Shown here: one piece after another, positions 36,965 to 46,283 of the stretch | Numbering within the stretch: position 1 is the first letter of the stretch | How the letters are laid out: every line of letters starts with the position of its first letter | Assembly (NCBI GenBank): GCA_002343075.1 | Contig: DDRH01000010.1 | Span: 140,070 to 204,069 of the forward strand | Length of the DNA stretch: 64,000 nt | Direction: 5' to 3' | Origin: Phycisphaerales bacterium UBA2421 | GTDB taxonomy: Bacteria; Planctomycetota; Phycisphaerae; Tepidisphaerales; Tepidisphaeraceae | Made by a program: the position numbers and the translations under genes | The notes under the pieces: generated by a model | The model's input: only the letters and a program-made list of their open reading frames with translations | Database searches by the model: none | Told to the model about the DNA's origin: nothing

Positions 36965-36992
36965 GGGCTCCCGCAAGGGGGCCCCATTTTTT
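36965..36992 (+). terminator. GC-rich hairpin with plus-strand T-run
   Basis: GGGCTCCC pairs with GGGGGCCC (one T-G pair) around GCAA, followed by CCATTTTTTT. It faces against the flanking minus-strand genes, so it would stop antisense transcription rather than the operon itself. Confidence 0.5.
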
Positions 36993-36998
36993 TGGTGC

Positions 36999-37796
36999 TC
37001 ACAGTCTCACCACGCCTCTCAAGTCTTTGTTCGATGCGTGTTTACACAGCACGGGATCAAGCCTGCTGAAGTACGCCTTCCCGCCAACCTGTCTCATGTA
37101 GTTGGACGGCTCGATGCTCTGCTTGAGCAGGAAGACCGCACAGTCTGCCACCTGAACGAAGTACGACTCACGCGAATCACGCATCACTGGGTGCTCAACG
37201 ATCAACTTGATCGGCTCATCAACATGCACGAACGACCCTGATCGCTGTTTGATCTTCAGCGGATTCGTCACCTGCATCTTCGCCAGAAACTGCCGGAGCT
37301 TCTGACCGTCCGTGTTGTCTGGAAAGATCAAGCCGCGATCGTCGTTGTTCTTCGGCCCTGGAAAGTTTTTGCGTCGGATCGTGTTCTCGAATCGCTGAAA
37401 GAGCGAGTACCACGCCCAGCGAAACACTTCATCCTTCGTTTTCGCGTGTCCGTTTCGCTTGTCCACCACGACATTGATGATGCTGATGTTCTGCAGCTTC
37501 GCGATCGTGTCTGCGAAGTTTCTCACGATCGCCAAGCGTGTGTGCTTGGACAGACCCCGAAACGACGGGGGCAGTTTCGATGGACGCTTGCTGATCATGT
37601 CCCCGGCATGAAGTTCATCATCCTGATAGATGTTGTACTTCGCCCACAGCCATCGTCGAAAATCGACAAGTTCGGAGAGCACTTCCCTCCAGCACAATTC
37701 ATGCACCACGACGCCCGAAAGACAGAACAGCGGAGTCTGTGAGCCATCCGCCGGCATGCCGCAGTCACCGCTTTCATCGACGTACATCAGGTACAT
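36999..37796 (-). CDS. DUF3800 protein
   Basis: The 265 residues begin 'MYLMYVDESGDCGMP' and later have 'INVVVDKRNGHAKTKDEV', 'GLIFPDNTDGQKLRQFL' and 'FVQVADCAVFLLKQ', the acidic RNase H-like layout of DUF3800. The family is frequent in phages, plasmids and defence islands; a nuclease role is predicted but not shown. It sits between Mod-side genes and Res in the same orientation, so probably in the same transcript. Confidence 0.82.
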   Translation of the reverse strand: MYLMYVDESGDCGMPADGSQTPLFCLSGVVVHELCWREVLSELVDFRRWLWAKYNIYQDDELHAGDMISKRPSKLPPSFRGLSKHTRLAIVRNFADTIAKLQNISIINVVVDKRNGHAKTKDEVFRWAWYSLFQRFENTIRRKNFPGPKNNDDRGLIFPDNTDGQKLRQFLAKMQVTNPLKIKQRSGSFVHVDEPIKLIVEHPVMRDSRESYFVQVADCAVFLLKQSIEPSNYMRQVGGKAYFSRLDPVLCKHASNKDLRGVVRL

Positions 37797-37855
37797 ATCA
37801 TCTCACATTCGTCGTACTTCACATGGTGGAGCGTTTCCCGCAGCCGCTCGATCGC

Positions 37856-38491
37856 TCAACGTAGGTGCCATCGCAAATCACGCAGAATCAAGGCATACAA
37901 AGCCTGAGGAAGCCGAATCTCCGCAAAGCTAACTCCCGCACCGCTGACGCCAGATACCGAGTAGGCAGCACTGAACCCAAAGTGAAGCTCCGGCAATTCC
38001 GAGCCGTAACCCTTTGCTGGGGTCATTTCAACATCAAGATGCAGTTCTGCGTCGGCAGCCACAGCGGCAAAATACGGCAGGCTGTGACGATTCTCCCATC
38101 GAACGGAAGTAACGCCGCTGTACCGCCCAATCTGAGCTAATGGACGCACGGTTTTGCCCGCGTATCGCTCCGTCCCTCGCGAATCGGTAACTGGCAACAA
38201 ATAGGTTGTGCTATGTGGTGCTGATGCAGCGGGCAGTGCTGCCAGCAAAGGCTGCAGATCACGCTGCAATATGTAAAAGTCTACTCGGTCAACGCGATCT
38301 CGGGTTCCGCCTGGTGCCTCAGGAACCCCATCGGTTAGCCGTTCGAGCCGCCATACGACATCCGGGCCTGTTGAGTCGATCACCCAAATCGGATGCCCAC
38401 CTTCAAGGCGATGGCTGCGTATCGCGTAGTTGAAGCCACCTTGCTGATTGAGACACAGAACATACTCCAGATCGATTGCCAACCTGCTCAT
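37856..38491 (-). CDS. Unknown protein inside the restriction operon
   Basis: A 211-residue protein with no family I recognise. It has mixed beta content ('MSRLAIDLEYVLCLNQQGG', 'GHPIWVIDSTGPDVVWRL', 'STTYLLPVTDSRGTERYAGK'), few cysteines and no membrane segment. It lies 42 bases after mod and 59 before DUF3800. Position suggests a role tied to the methyltransferase/restriction machinery, but nothing in the sequence proves it. Confidence 0.6.
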   Translation of the reverse strand: MSRLAIDLEYVLCLNQQGGFNYAIRSHRLEGGHPIWVIDSTGPDVVWRLERLTDGVPEAPGGTRDRVDRVDFYILQRDLQPLLAALPAASAPHSTTYLLPVTDSRGTERYAGKTVRPLAQIGRYSGVTSVRWENRHSLPYFAAVAADAELHLDVEMTPAKGYGSELPELHFGFSAAYSVSGVSGAGVSFAEIRLPQALYALILRDLRWHLR

Positions 38492-38533
38492 TGCTCACTT
38501 CCCTTCATCAACCCACTGCCTACCACTCACCTG

Positions 38534-40558
38534 TTACAAGCTGCGTATCCTTGCCTCATCGAAGCCGTGTTGCACGAGGATCGCCGCGAGGTTGCTTTTG
38601 GCTACGTCGTCCTCGAATCCGCTGTCGCGGAACACGAGCGTTGTCTCGCCGACGGGTGCGAGCTTCTTGTGCCAGTCGATAATCCGTTGTGCTAAGTCCT
38701 CAACATCATCGCGTTTGACCTTCTTCGCCAGGCACACGATTAGTGAGCCAGCACCGATGGCGTGAACATCCGTACCGCCGATCTTCTTCTTCTCGATTGG
38801 CACCGTCAGGTCGAGGCCGAGCTTCAGCAGCAGCTCGTACAGCACATCTTGCTCGGTTCGTTCGGGTTTCAAGTGTTCGATGTTCGCGTTTAGCGTACCT
38901 GTCAGGTCGTCTGGGTCTGCATCCCATGCACGGATGTTGCTTGAATCAAGCTTGAACACTCGATACCCGGTGTCGCCCTTGAACAATGGGTTCTCGCCAA
39001 CAAGCTTCTTGCCGACACGCAGTAGTCTCTCTTTCGCGAGTTCCGCAATGTTTCTCGGCCGACCAAGTTGATCACAAAGTGCCGCCGCAGCCGCCTGAAC
39101 CTCGTTGTCTGGATCAAGCGGCTCGGGCAATTGCACTAGGATGAAACGTCGTTGCTGGCCATCAACCGAGTTCTGAGCCATTACCGAGTGGCCCATGGTG
39201 GCCGAACCCGCAAAGAAATCGAGAATGAGGTCGCTGCCTGACGTCATCATTGCCACCAATTCCTGAAGGACGACTTCGTCTTTGGGGAAATCGAAGCAAT
39301 CAGTGCCCATCAACTCGCGTAGTCGCTTGGTCGCTGCACGGCCATCTTGATAGAACACGCTGTACGGTGCAGTAAACTCGCGATCAGCCAGATACGACTT
39401 AATGCAAGGCACTGAGTTTTCGTCTTCACCGAAATGCACCCGATCATCTGCAATCCATGCTCTCATCTTCTCTGGATCGCTTGTCATCCACCCTCGCGAT
39501 GGCACTTTCACTGGCTGCTTGGTTTTCGGATGAAGAACTTCGTACTTCGGACCCCCGCCCCCGGGCCATGATATGTTGTCGGGAAAGTAGACGCCTCGTT
39601 GATCAACATGGCAGTAGTGCTTGTGAGCCTTGGCGGGGTGGCTATCGGGTAGCTCGCGGAACCAAGCCTTCATCCCTTCGGTCATGGCCTTGTAGTCCGA
39701 ACGCAGCTTTGCTTTCAGACGGTCGTACTCTTCATATATACCTTCAAGACCTCTCTTCCTTTGCCGCCACTCGATTTTCGCGGTTCGAAGATGACCTGCA
39801 TCGCGTGCATAGCAAACGATGTATTCATGCGACACCGAAATGAGTCTGGAATCGTTCTTTCGTCCAGCCGCCCATACAAGGTCGGCTACAAAGTTCTCCT
39901 GGCCGAAAACATCATCCATCAGCAGGCGAAGCCTTGGATGCTCGCTCTCATCACACGAAACGAAAATCGCCCCATCAGCACGGAGAAAGTCTCGCGCCAG
40001 TTTCAGCCGGGGATACATCATACTAAGCCATGCTGAATGAAACCGACCCGAGCTGTCCGCGTTGCTGCTGACCTTGCGTCCATCAGAGTCAATGAGACCA
40101 GCCAACATCTGGTAATTCTTGATGTTGTCTGCAAAATCATCCGGATAGACAAAGTCGTTGCCGGTGTTGTATGGCGGATCGATATAGATCAACTTCACCT
40201 TGCCTGCATAGGACTTCTGAAGCAGCTTGAGGACTTCAAGATTGTCACCTTCGATCATCAGATTCTGTGTGGAGTCCCAATCAACGCTCTCCTTAGTTGC
40301 TGGACGGAGTGTTCCGATAGAGGGCATGAGTGCGAGTTGTCGAGCTTTCCGCTTGCCGGGCCAGTTCAGACCGTACTTCTCCTCGCGATCCTCGACCATC
40401 CCTCCAAGCACTTGTTTGAGAACATCGAAGTTGATCTTGCTCTCAGTGACGACTTCCGGGAACAGAGCCTTCAGTTGCTCGATGTTCCCCGCGATGAGGT
40501 CGGCACTTTTCGATGAGGCATCGTCTGGTGAAATCTTCTGCATGGAGTCAGTCCTCAC
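38534..40558 (-). CDS. Type III-like site-specific adenine methyltransferase (Mod)
   Basis: The 674-residue protein has motif IV 'LIYIDPPYNTGNDF' (DPPY at residues 127-130) and, later, motif I 'LILDFFAGSATMGHSVM' (FxGxG-type). This order marks a beta-class N6-adenine or N4-cytosine methyltransferase; the PPY catalytic form is typical for adenine. Type III Mod provides DNA recognition and protection. The GTG start overlaps the stop of the upstream DUF262 gene (GTGA); an ATG 15 bases later is an alternative. Confidence 0.92.
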   Translation of the reverse strand: MRTDSMQKISPDDASSKSADLIAGNIEQLKALFPEVVTESKINFDVLKQVLGGMVEDREEKYGLNWPGKRKARQLALMPSIGTLRPATKESVDWDSTQNLMIEGDNLEVLKLLQKSYAGKVKLIYIDPPYNTGNDFVYPDDFADNIKNYQMLAGLIDSDGRKVSSNADSSGRFHSAWLSMMYPRLKLARDFLRADGAIFVSCDESEHPRLRLLMDDVFGQENFVADLVWAAGRKNDSRLISVSHEYIVCYARDAGHLRTAKIEWRQRKRGLEGIYEEYDRLKAKLRSDYKAMTEGMKAWFRELPDSHPAKAHKHYCHVDQRGVYFPDNISWPGGGGPKYEVLHPKTKQPVKVPSRGWMTSDPEKMRAWIADDRVHFGEDENSVPCIKSYLADREFTAPYSVFYQDGRAATKRLRELMGTDCFDFPKDEVVLQELVAMMTSGSDLILDFFAGSATMGHSVMAQNSVDGQQRRFILVQLPEPLDPDNEVQAAAAALCDQLGRPRNIAELAKERLLRVGKKLVGENPLFKGDTGYRVFKLDSSNIRAWDADPDDLTGTLNANIEHLKPERTEQDVLYELLLKLGLDLTVPIEKKKIGGTDVHAIGAGSLIVCLAKKVKRDDVEDLAQRIIDWHKKLAPVGETTLVFRDSGFEDDVAKSNLAAILVQHGFDEARIRSL

Positions 40559-42252
40559 GCCGTCGCGACGGCAGCTTTCGGTGTAACAAGCAGGTTCTTG
40601 AACTTAGTGCGGATCAACTTCCGCCGGGCTTCGATGAAGTCGTCGAACCGATCAAGCTCCCACAAGGCCGGATCATTCGGGATCAAATGCTGTTCGAGGT
40701 AAGCCGCATCCTTGGTCGCGAACCAATCGGCGGGCGGGATGTCGGTCTTGCCGCCGGCACCGTTCTCCTGTGCCGTGAGCAGCATGCAGTTTGCCAACTG
40801 GTTTCGCTCTGGCTCCTTGTACTTCATCAGGTTCTTCTTGCCCGTGTCGGGGTTGATCATCTTCACCTTGCGAAGCAGGCTCTGCGGGAAGATGTGATCG
40901 ACCTGGGGCAGGTTGTTTTCGTACGCGGGCGTGTAGTTGAACGAGTACCACATGTTGAACAGCAGGTGGATCGTGTCCGAGCCGTACCCCATGTCCCACA
41001 GGTTGTCTTCCGTCAGTTCGAGCGTGCGATTCTCTGACCGGATGACGCCGAACACCTCGTTGATGTCGAAGCGTTTGATCTCCTTCAGCTTCTCAACGAG
41101 CGAGTCGATCACCTGATCCGGCGTGCCGCTGAACGCACCCGTTAATGACGCACGCAGCAGGTAGCTATCGACATCCTTGGCCTTCTTCCACTCGTCGGGA
41201 TAGTGATACCGGACATAGATCAGCGGGATGAGCACGAGGTAGGACGGCAATGCCTTGTCGCAGCGGATGAACGTCTTGCCGCGAACAAAGTCGAGCACGT
41301 CCTTGATCGCGTCGGCGATGGAGTCCCACTTCTTTTCGATGTCGTCACGAACGCCGAGCTTGCGGAACTTGTCGACCTCGTATCGTGCCCCTTGGTCGAG
41401 CAGCGTGAGGCATGTCTTGAGAACGAAGTCGCGAGTGAACGCGAAGCCGTGCTTGTTCAGCTGATCGAGAAGCGTTGCGATCGCTTCGTCGGCTTCATCC
41501 CACGTTGAGGTGAGAAGCGAGAACAGCAGATCGGACTTGCCGAGTTTCGTGCCGCCCGAATTGGCACGAATGAAGACTTCGACGACATCGTCCTCGGTGT
41601 ATAGATCTTCGTTCTCGATGCTGTCGAGTTCCTGATACGCGATGCCGTCGTCGCTGTGAAACGACTTGAAGACGAGTGCGACGTGCTTACTGATCTTCTG
41701 CTGCTCTGCGTCGGTCAGCGGTCGTCCGGCGTTCTTGATCAGGTGCTGGGCGAGCAGAAGCATGTCTTGCTTGCTGAAGACAAGCTCTTTGAACTTCACC
41801 CAGGGAAAGGTTGCTTTCGCGGCTTCGAGAAACGCGAACTTGTACTTCACATCGTCGGGGGCGGCGAGCTCGCCGCTCAAGATGTCGAGATACAATTCCC
41901 GGCCTTCGTAACTGCCTTTCAACCCGATGAAGAGGCTTTGCAGGCGTTGCTGGCCGTCGAGGACGAGGCACTTTTTCGTCTTGTCTTCGGGCACATAGAA
42001 GTCCGTCAGGCGATTGCGGTGCTCGGCCTTGAAGTTGTCGATGAACTTGCGACGCCGAATGCCGCTCTTGGTCTTCCAGATGAGTAGCGTGCTGATCGGG
42101 TACTCACGGAGGATGGAGTCGAACAACCGGCAGGTTTGCTCTTCACTCCAGACGAACGGCCGCTGGATGTTGGGCAGCCAGAAACCACCGTCTTCATCGG
42201 GGTTGTTGAGGAAGCTGACGATTTTGCGTAGCGAGTGCTTCGGTGTCTTCAT
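40555..42252 (-). CDS. DUF262/DUF1524 nuclease, GmrSD-like
   Basis: The 565 residues have DUF262 features near the N-terminus ('WLPNIQRPFVWSEEQTCRLF', 'CLVLDGQQRLQSLFIGL') and an HNH-type DUF1524 part near the C-terminus ('LPQVDHIFPQSLLRK', 'RNQLANCMLL'). Together this is the architecture of GmrSD, a type IV enzyme cutting modified phage DNA with nucleotide hydrolysis. It overlaps mod by 4 bases, an unusual mix of type IV-like and type III-like genes in one operon. Confidence 0.88.
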   Translation of the reverse strand: MKTPKHSLRKIVSFLNNPDEDGGFWLPNIQRPFVWSEEQTCRLFDSILREYPISTLLIWKTKSGIRRRKFIDNFKAEHRNRLTDFYVPEDKTKKCLVLDGQQRLQSLFIGLKGSYEGRELYLDILSGELAAPDDVKYKFAFLEAAKATFPWVKFKELVFSKQDMLLLAQHLIKNAGRPLTDAEQQKISKHVALVFKSFHSDDGIAYQELDSIENEDLYTEDDVVEVFIRANSGGTKLGKSDLLFSLLTSTWDEADEAIATLLDQLNKHGFAFTRDFVLKTCLTLLDQGARYEVDKFRKLGVRDDIEKKWDSIADAIKDVLDFVRGKTFIRCDKALPSYLVLIPLIYVRYHYPDEWKKAKDVDSYLLRASLTGAFSGTPDQVIDSLVEKLKEIKRFDINEVFGVIRSENRTLELTEDNLWDMGYGSDTIHLLFNMWYSFNYTPAYENNLPQVDHIFPQSLLRKVKMINPDTGKKNLMKYKEPERNQLANCMLLTAQENGAGGKTDIPPADWFATKDAAYLEQHLIPNDPALWELDRFDDFIEARRKLIRTKFKNLLVTPKAAVATA

Positions 42253-42262
42253 TCATCGCTCC

Positions 42263-43021
42263 TCAAGCCAATCCCTGTGCGATCCGCTGGAGATCGCCTT
42301 CCATCCGTTTGATTTCCAGATTCAACGCCACGAGCCGGTTCACCTGGCTCTCCCGCTTGGCGGCAGCCCTTCGGTCGGCCAATTGTAACTCAAGGTCGTG
42401 GCAAGCAATCAGCCGCTGGCGACGTGCTTCACGCTGATCGGCCGCGTTCTCGACGCGAAACACGTTCGACAGCCGAGCACATTCGAGGGCGACGATCCGA
42501 TCAACCAGCCCGGTGTAGACCGACAGGAAGTGCGAGGACGGCAGAGTCAAGAGCTTTAGGCTCTCAAGAAATGCCGCCTGCACTGGTGACGGTGAGGACA
42601 GGTCGATCCACTCGGTGAGTCCGATGTCTTCCGCGACGATCTGATTCTTCTGCGACTGGTGGAAACGCTTGTGGGCGACGCCCATCGCGAACTGCGATCC
42701 GAACACGAAGACGATCACCACAGGATATGGAATGGCCCGGTGAATGACTTCGTTTATCCGGGCGGTTCGCTTTTGTGTTTTGAGACCAACCTGAATGACT
42801 GCGACTTCGAGATACTCACGCTGATCATCGACAAACGGCACAACCGGGAACGTGCCGGGCTTGAGCGTGTACTGCCAGACGATCGTGTCGACATCGTCGG
42901 TAAGTGCCGACTTGTCGGCAGCGGTGAGGGCGGCGTGCTCGTGAAACAGCGTCTTGAAAACGCGTTTTCCGAGGTATGCAGCATCCGGGAAAGCGAACTT
43001 GTTGTAGAGCGTCTCGATCAC
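42263..43021 (-). CDS. DUF4391 protein
   Basis: The 252-residue protein matches DUF4391: a C-terminal coiled coil ('ARRQRLIACHDLELQLADRR', 'VALNLEIKRMEGDLQRI') after an alpha/beta part ('LKPGTFPVVPFVDDQREYLEVAVIQV'). This family usually follows an SNF2-type helicase in defence islands, as it does here with a 4-base overlap (ATGA). It probably forms a complex with that helicase, but its activity is unknown. Confidence 0.78.
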   Translation of the reverse strand: MIETLYNKFAFPDAAYLGKRVFKTLFHEHAALTAADKSALTDDVDTIVWQYTLKPGTFPVVPFVDDQREYLEVAVIQVGLKTQKRTARINEVIHRAIPYPVVIVFVFGSQFAMGVAHKRFHQSQKNQIVAEDIGLTEWIDLSSPSPVQAAFLESLKLLTLPSSHFLSVYTGLVDRIVALECARLSNVFRVENAADQREARRQRLIACHDLELQLADRRAAAKRESQVNRLVALNLEIKRMEGDLQRIAQGLA

Positions 43022-46000
43022 CCCGCAGTGTCCCCCGTATCGACGATGACAAGATAGGCGACGACCTCGAAGTCGTCGATACCCTTAAACGTGTCTTTGC
43101 TGAGTACGGTTCCGCCACGCTGGAACAGTGATTCGACACCTTTTTCCTCCGCTTTGCCGGTGATCGCGGCAACTGCTTTGCCGAGAAGCGACTGATAATG
43201 GCTCATGTCGGAGCCATCCTTTGTGCGTGCATTGAACGTCGCGACCGCACTTTCATCGGGATGAGACCGCCCGAGCGACAGTTGCTTGAGCACATCGAGG
43301 ATGCGTTTGGCCTGGACGAAGTTGAGGACGACGTCGCCGGAATCGGAGACGTAGACGAGATAGTACGGGGCGAGTGCGTAGGTGTTGTCGATCTTCACCT
43401 TGACGTTCTCGCTCTTGAGGCAGAACACGACGCCGGGGCGAAGGTCATCATTCTCGATCAAGTCGTCTGGACGAGCGACGGCGAACGCACCGAGCGGCAT
43501 CCGCTCCAACACGGCGGCGTTGGATTTCAAGTACTCCGCCAGATCCATCCGGAAGTCATTGAGGGTGAGATCGGTGATCGAAATGCCGCCGGACAGTTCT
43601 TCGATATCCACCACTTCGTTCTGAAGCTGGTGCATCTGCTTGCGGCGGTACTCCAAGTCGTTCATCTGGCTGGCGTCGGAAAACTCGATGATGTTCTCCT
43701 CGCCGGTGGCAGAGATATCGAGCAGCACCATCCGCCCTGACACGCGGGCTTCGAGATTGATGTACTCATCGAGTTCCATGTTCGGCCAGAAGTTGACCAA
43801 TTGGATCACCCCGTTGCGTGAGCCGAGGCGATCAATACGACCAAACCGCTGGATGATGCGGACGGGATTCCAGTGGATGTCGTAGTTCACGACGTGATCG
43901 CAATCCTGCAGGTTCTGACCTTCGGAGATGCAATCCGTCGCGATGAGGATGTCGACTTCCTGGACGAGTGACTCATCGATCTTCGAACGTTCCTTCGAGA
44001 TGGGCGAAAACGACGTGATGATCGACGACAAATCTTTCCGCAGGCCCGGCATGGTCGTCTTGTTGCCGCCCGTGCGACCGGTGACGAGTGCGGAATGGAC
44101 GCCCAGTTCCTTCTCTGCCCATTCAGCGACGTTTGCGTAGAGATACTCAGCCGTGTCCGCGAACGCTGTGAAGATGAGAATCTTCCGGTTGCCTGGATTG
44201 ATCGGACTGTTGCACTTGCCCGCGATCACGGCCTTCAGGCGATGGAGTTTCTCATCGCGAGCGGCGTCAATTTCCCGTGCTTCGCGAAGCAGCTTGACCA
44301 GAAGCTTCTCGTCTTCTTGGAGTTCCTGCTTCCACTTCACGCGATCGACATCCTTGATCAGCACCTTCACCTTGTTGCCGATGAGATAAGGGTCAAAGCT
44401 ATCGTCTTCGACCTCGATCGATTCGATGCTGAGTTCCTCCACTTCGGAGGAATCGTGGGACTCGATCCGCTCGATGATGCTGCGGACATCGCCGAGCAGG
44501 CGTTCGAGCGTAAGGCCGAACGAGTTGATCGAACTCTCCATCCGCTTGAAGAGGTTCACACGCATCAGGTGGATCAGGCTTTCTTCCCGATCGATCTGCT
44601 TGAACACAGATCCGCCCGCAACCTGCATGTCGTACTTGCGGCTGTACTCTTCGAGACGATCAGGCCGAACGTACTTGAGCGGTGCGTATGCAGAGAGATT
44701 CAGCCGGCGAATATCACGGTTGATATCAAGCAGCGGCGGGAACTGATCTTTGGTATCGATGTCCGCTTTGATGTTCAGCGGCTTGGCACGATCGGGGAAC
44801 TTCCCGATTTCTGCGATGTCGTAGTACTTGGCGATGTGCTTTCGCGAGCGAGCGATGGTGAGCAGGTCGAGCAGCTTGAAGTAGTCGAAGTTCAAGGCAT
44901 CCAGCAGGCCCGGAACAGTGCGATCAGCGGAATCAAGTCGCAGCCATTGGTTGAACTTTGTTTGCGCCTTCCTAAGCGTTGCCTCAATACTCGCAATGCC
45001 CTCTGTAAACAACGCATCATCAACGCCTTCGGTAATGAACGAGACCTGATTCTTCAGATCGTTCATCCGGCTATTCACCGGCGTTGCGGAAAGCATGAGG
45101 ACTTTCGTCTTCACGCCAGACTTGATGATGTCCTTCATCAATCGCGAATACCGTGTGAGTCCATCTTTTCGTGGCGGATTGTTCCTGAAGTTGTGCGACT
45201 CGTCGATCACGACCAAGTCGTAGTTGCCCCAGTTCAGCGATTCGAGTGTGATCTCGCCGGACTTGCCCGACGTGCGAGTGAGGTCGGTGTGATTCAACAC
45301 ATCGAAATTGAAGCGATCGTTCGCGAAGAGGTTTCTCTTGTCGTTGACCGTGTAAAGCGTCCAGTTCTCACGGAGCTTCTTCGGGCAGAGCACAAGCACT
45401 CGGTCGTTCCGCAACTCGTAGTATTTGATGATGGCGAGTGCTTCGAACGTTTTGCCCAAGCCCACACTGTCCGCGATGATGCACCCGTTGTATCGCTCAA
45501 TCTTGTCGATGGCACCGAGAACCCCATCTCGCTGGAACCGATAGAGCTTACTCCACACAAGCGTGTCTTTGATGCCCGTGCGAACCTTTATGATGTTGTC
45601 TTCCTCCAGATCGCCGAGGAACGAGCGGAAGATGCTATGAAGGGTCAAGAAGTAGATCAGTTCCGCAGACTTTCCTGCGAAGACTTCGTCAAGCTGCCGT
45701 AACAACTCTTTCTTTACGTTGCGGGTGGCGTCGGAGTTGCTCCAAATTGAGTCGAACCACGTCAGCAATCCGTCGCATTGTCGAGCGTCGGTGAAGAGCG
45801 TGTTCATCTCAAAGACTGTCGATGCCGAGAACCCGAGCCCGGTGGAAGTCAGTCCTGAGCTTCCATGGATTGCAACCGATGCGGCGTCAGGCCTTGAGAC
45901 GTGATAGAGGTTCTGCGTGGGCGGATTGGCGACAGCTTTCACTTCAACCTTATCCTGGATCCACCTCGCACAAGCCTTAGCTACTGCACCTGCGGTGAGT

Positions 46001-46248
46001 TGGTTGCGAAGACGGCGATCCGCGACATCATGCCCCAGCAATCCTTGTACGGCGAAAGAAGTATCAGATTCATTCTTCGAGCAATCCGGGAGCAGAAGCC
46101 GAATAGACTGTAGTCGTCGCAACTCTGCCTCAAGCGACTGGAACGCATACACCGACAACACGCTCGACAAGATCGAGGCAGACGAGCCTTTGGCAAGATG
46201 TTCAGAAAGAACATCACCGACCTTGTTCGTTTTGTTGTCGAGTAGCAT
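43018..46248 (-). CDS. SNF2-type helicase with degenerate PLD-like N-terminus
   Basis: The 1076-residue protein has helicase motifs 'CIIADSVGLGKTFEALAI' (Walker A, residues 256-273), 'YDLVVIDESHNFRNNPP' (DESH), 'VLMLSATPVNSRMNDL', then 'DILIATDCISEGQNLQDCD' and 'IIQRFGRIDRLGSRNGVI'. Residues 115-150 read 'YHVSRPDAASVAIHGSSGLT', then 'STGLG': spacing and text match a phospholipase D-like HxK...GSSN element, but the Lys and Asn are replaced. The nuclease is therefore probably inactive and used for DNA binding. As in other defence helicases, it should remodel or translocate on DNA with DUF4391 and the modification genes. Confidence 0.88.
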   Translation of the reverse strand: MLLDNKTNKVGDVLSEHLAKGSSASILSSVLSVYAFQSLEAELRRLQSIRLLLPDCSKNESDTSFAVQGLLGHDVADRRLRNQLTAGAVAKACARWIQDKVEVKAVANPPTQNLYHVSRPDAASVAIHGSSGLTSTGLGFSASTVFEMNTLFTDARQCDGLLTWFDSIWSNSDATRNVKKELLRQLDEVFAGKSAELIYFLTLHSIFRSFLGDLEEDNIIKVRTGIKDTLVWSKLYRFQRDGVLGAIDKIERYNGCIIADSVGLGKTFEALAIIKYYELRNDRVLVLCPKKLRENWTLYTVNDKRNLFANDRFNFDVLNHTDLTRTSGKSGEITLESLNWGNYDLVVIDESHNFRNNPPRKDGLTRYSRLMKDIIKSGVKTKVLMLSATPVNSRMNDLKNQVSFITEGVDDALFTEGIASIEATLRKAQTKFNQWLRLDSADRTVPGLLDALNFDYFKLLDLLTIARSRKHIAKYYDIAEIGKFPDRAKPLNIKADIDTKDQFPPLLDINRDIRRLNLSAYAPLKYVRPDRLEEYSRKYDMQVAGGSVFKQIDREESLIHLMRVNLFKRMESSINSFGLTLERLLGDVRSIIERIESHDSSEVEELSIESIEVEDDSFDPYLIGNKVKVLIKDVDRVKWKQELQEDEKLLVKLLREAREIDAARDEKLHRLKAVIAGKCNSPINPGNRKILIFTAFADTAEYLYANVAEWAEKELGVHSALVTGRTGGNKTTMPGLRKDLSSIITSFSPISKERSKIDESLVQEVDILIATDCISEGQNLQDCDHVVNYDIHWNPVRIIQRFGRIDRLGSRNGVIQLVNFWPNMELDEYINLEARVSGRMVLLDISATGEENIIEFSDASQMNDLEYRRKQMHQLQNEVVDIEELSGGISITDLTLNDFRMDLAEYLKSNAAVLERMPLGAFAVARPDDLIENDDLRPGVVFCLKSENVKVKIDNTYALAPYYLVYVSDSGDVVLNFVQAKRILDVLKQLSLGRSHPDESAVATFNARTKDGSDMSHYQSLLGKAVAAITGKAEEKGVESLFQRGGTVLSKDTFKGIDDFEVVAYLVIVDTGDTAG

Positions 46249-46283
46249 CGAGACCTTCCATTATTCCCTGAACACGCCGCATC

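Noticed and set aside
36965..36992. Terminator for the DUF3800-res transcript
   Set aside because: The T-run is on the plus strand, opposite to the flanking genes, so it cannot be an ordinary operon terminator.
44095..45702. 535-codon plus-strand open frame
   Set aside because: Antisense to the SNF2 helicase, which has full helicase motifs; the plus product has no recognisable domain.
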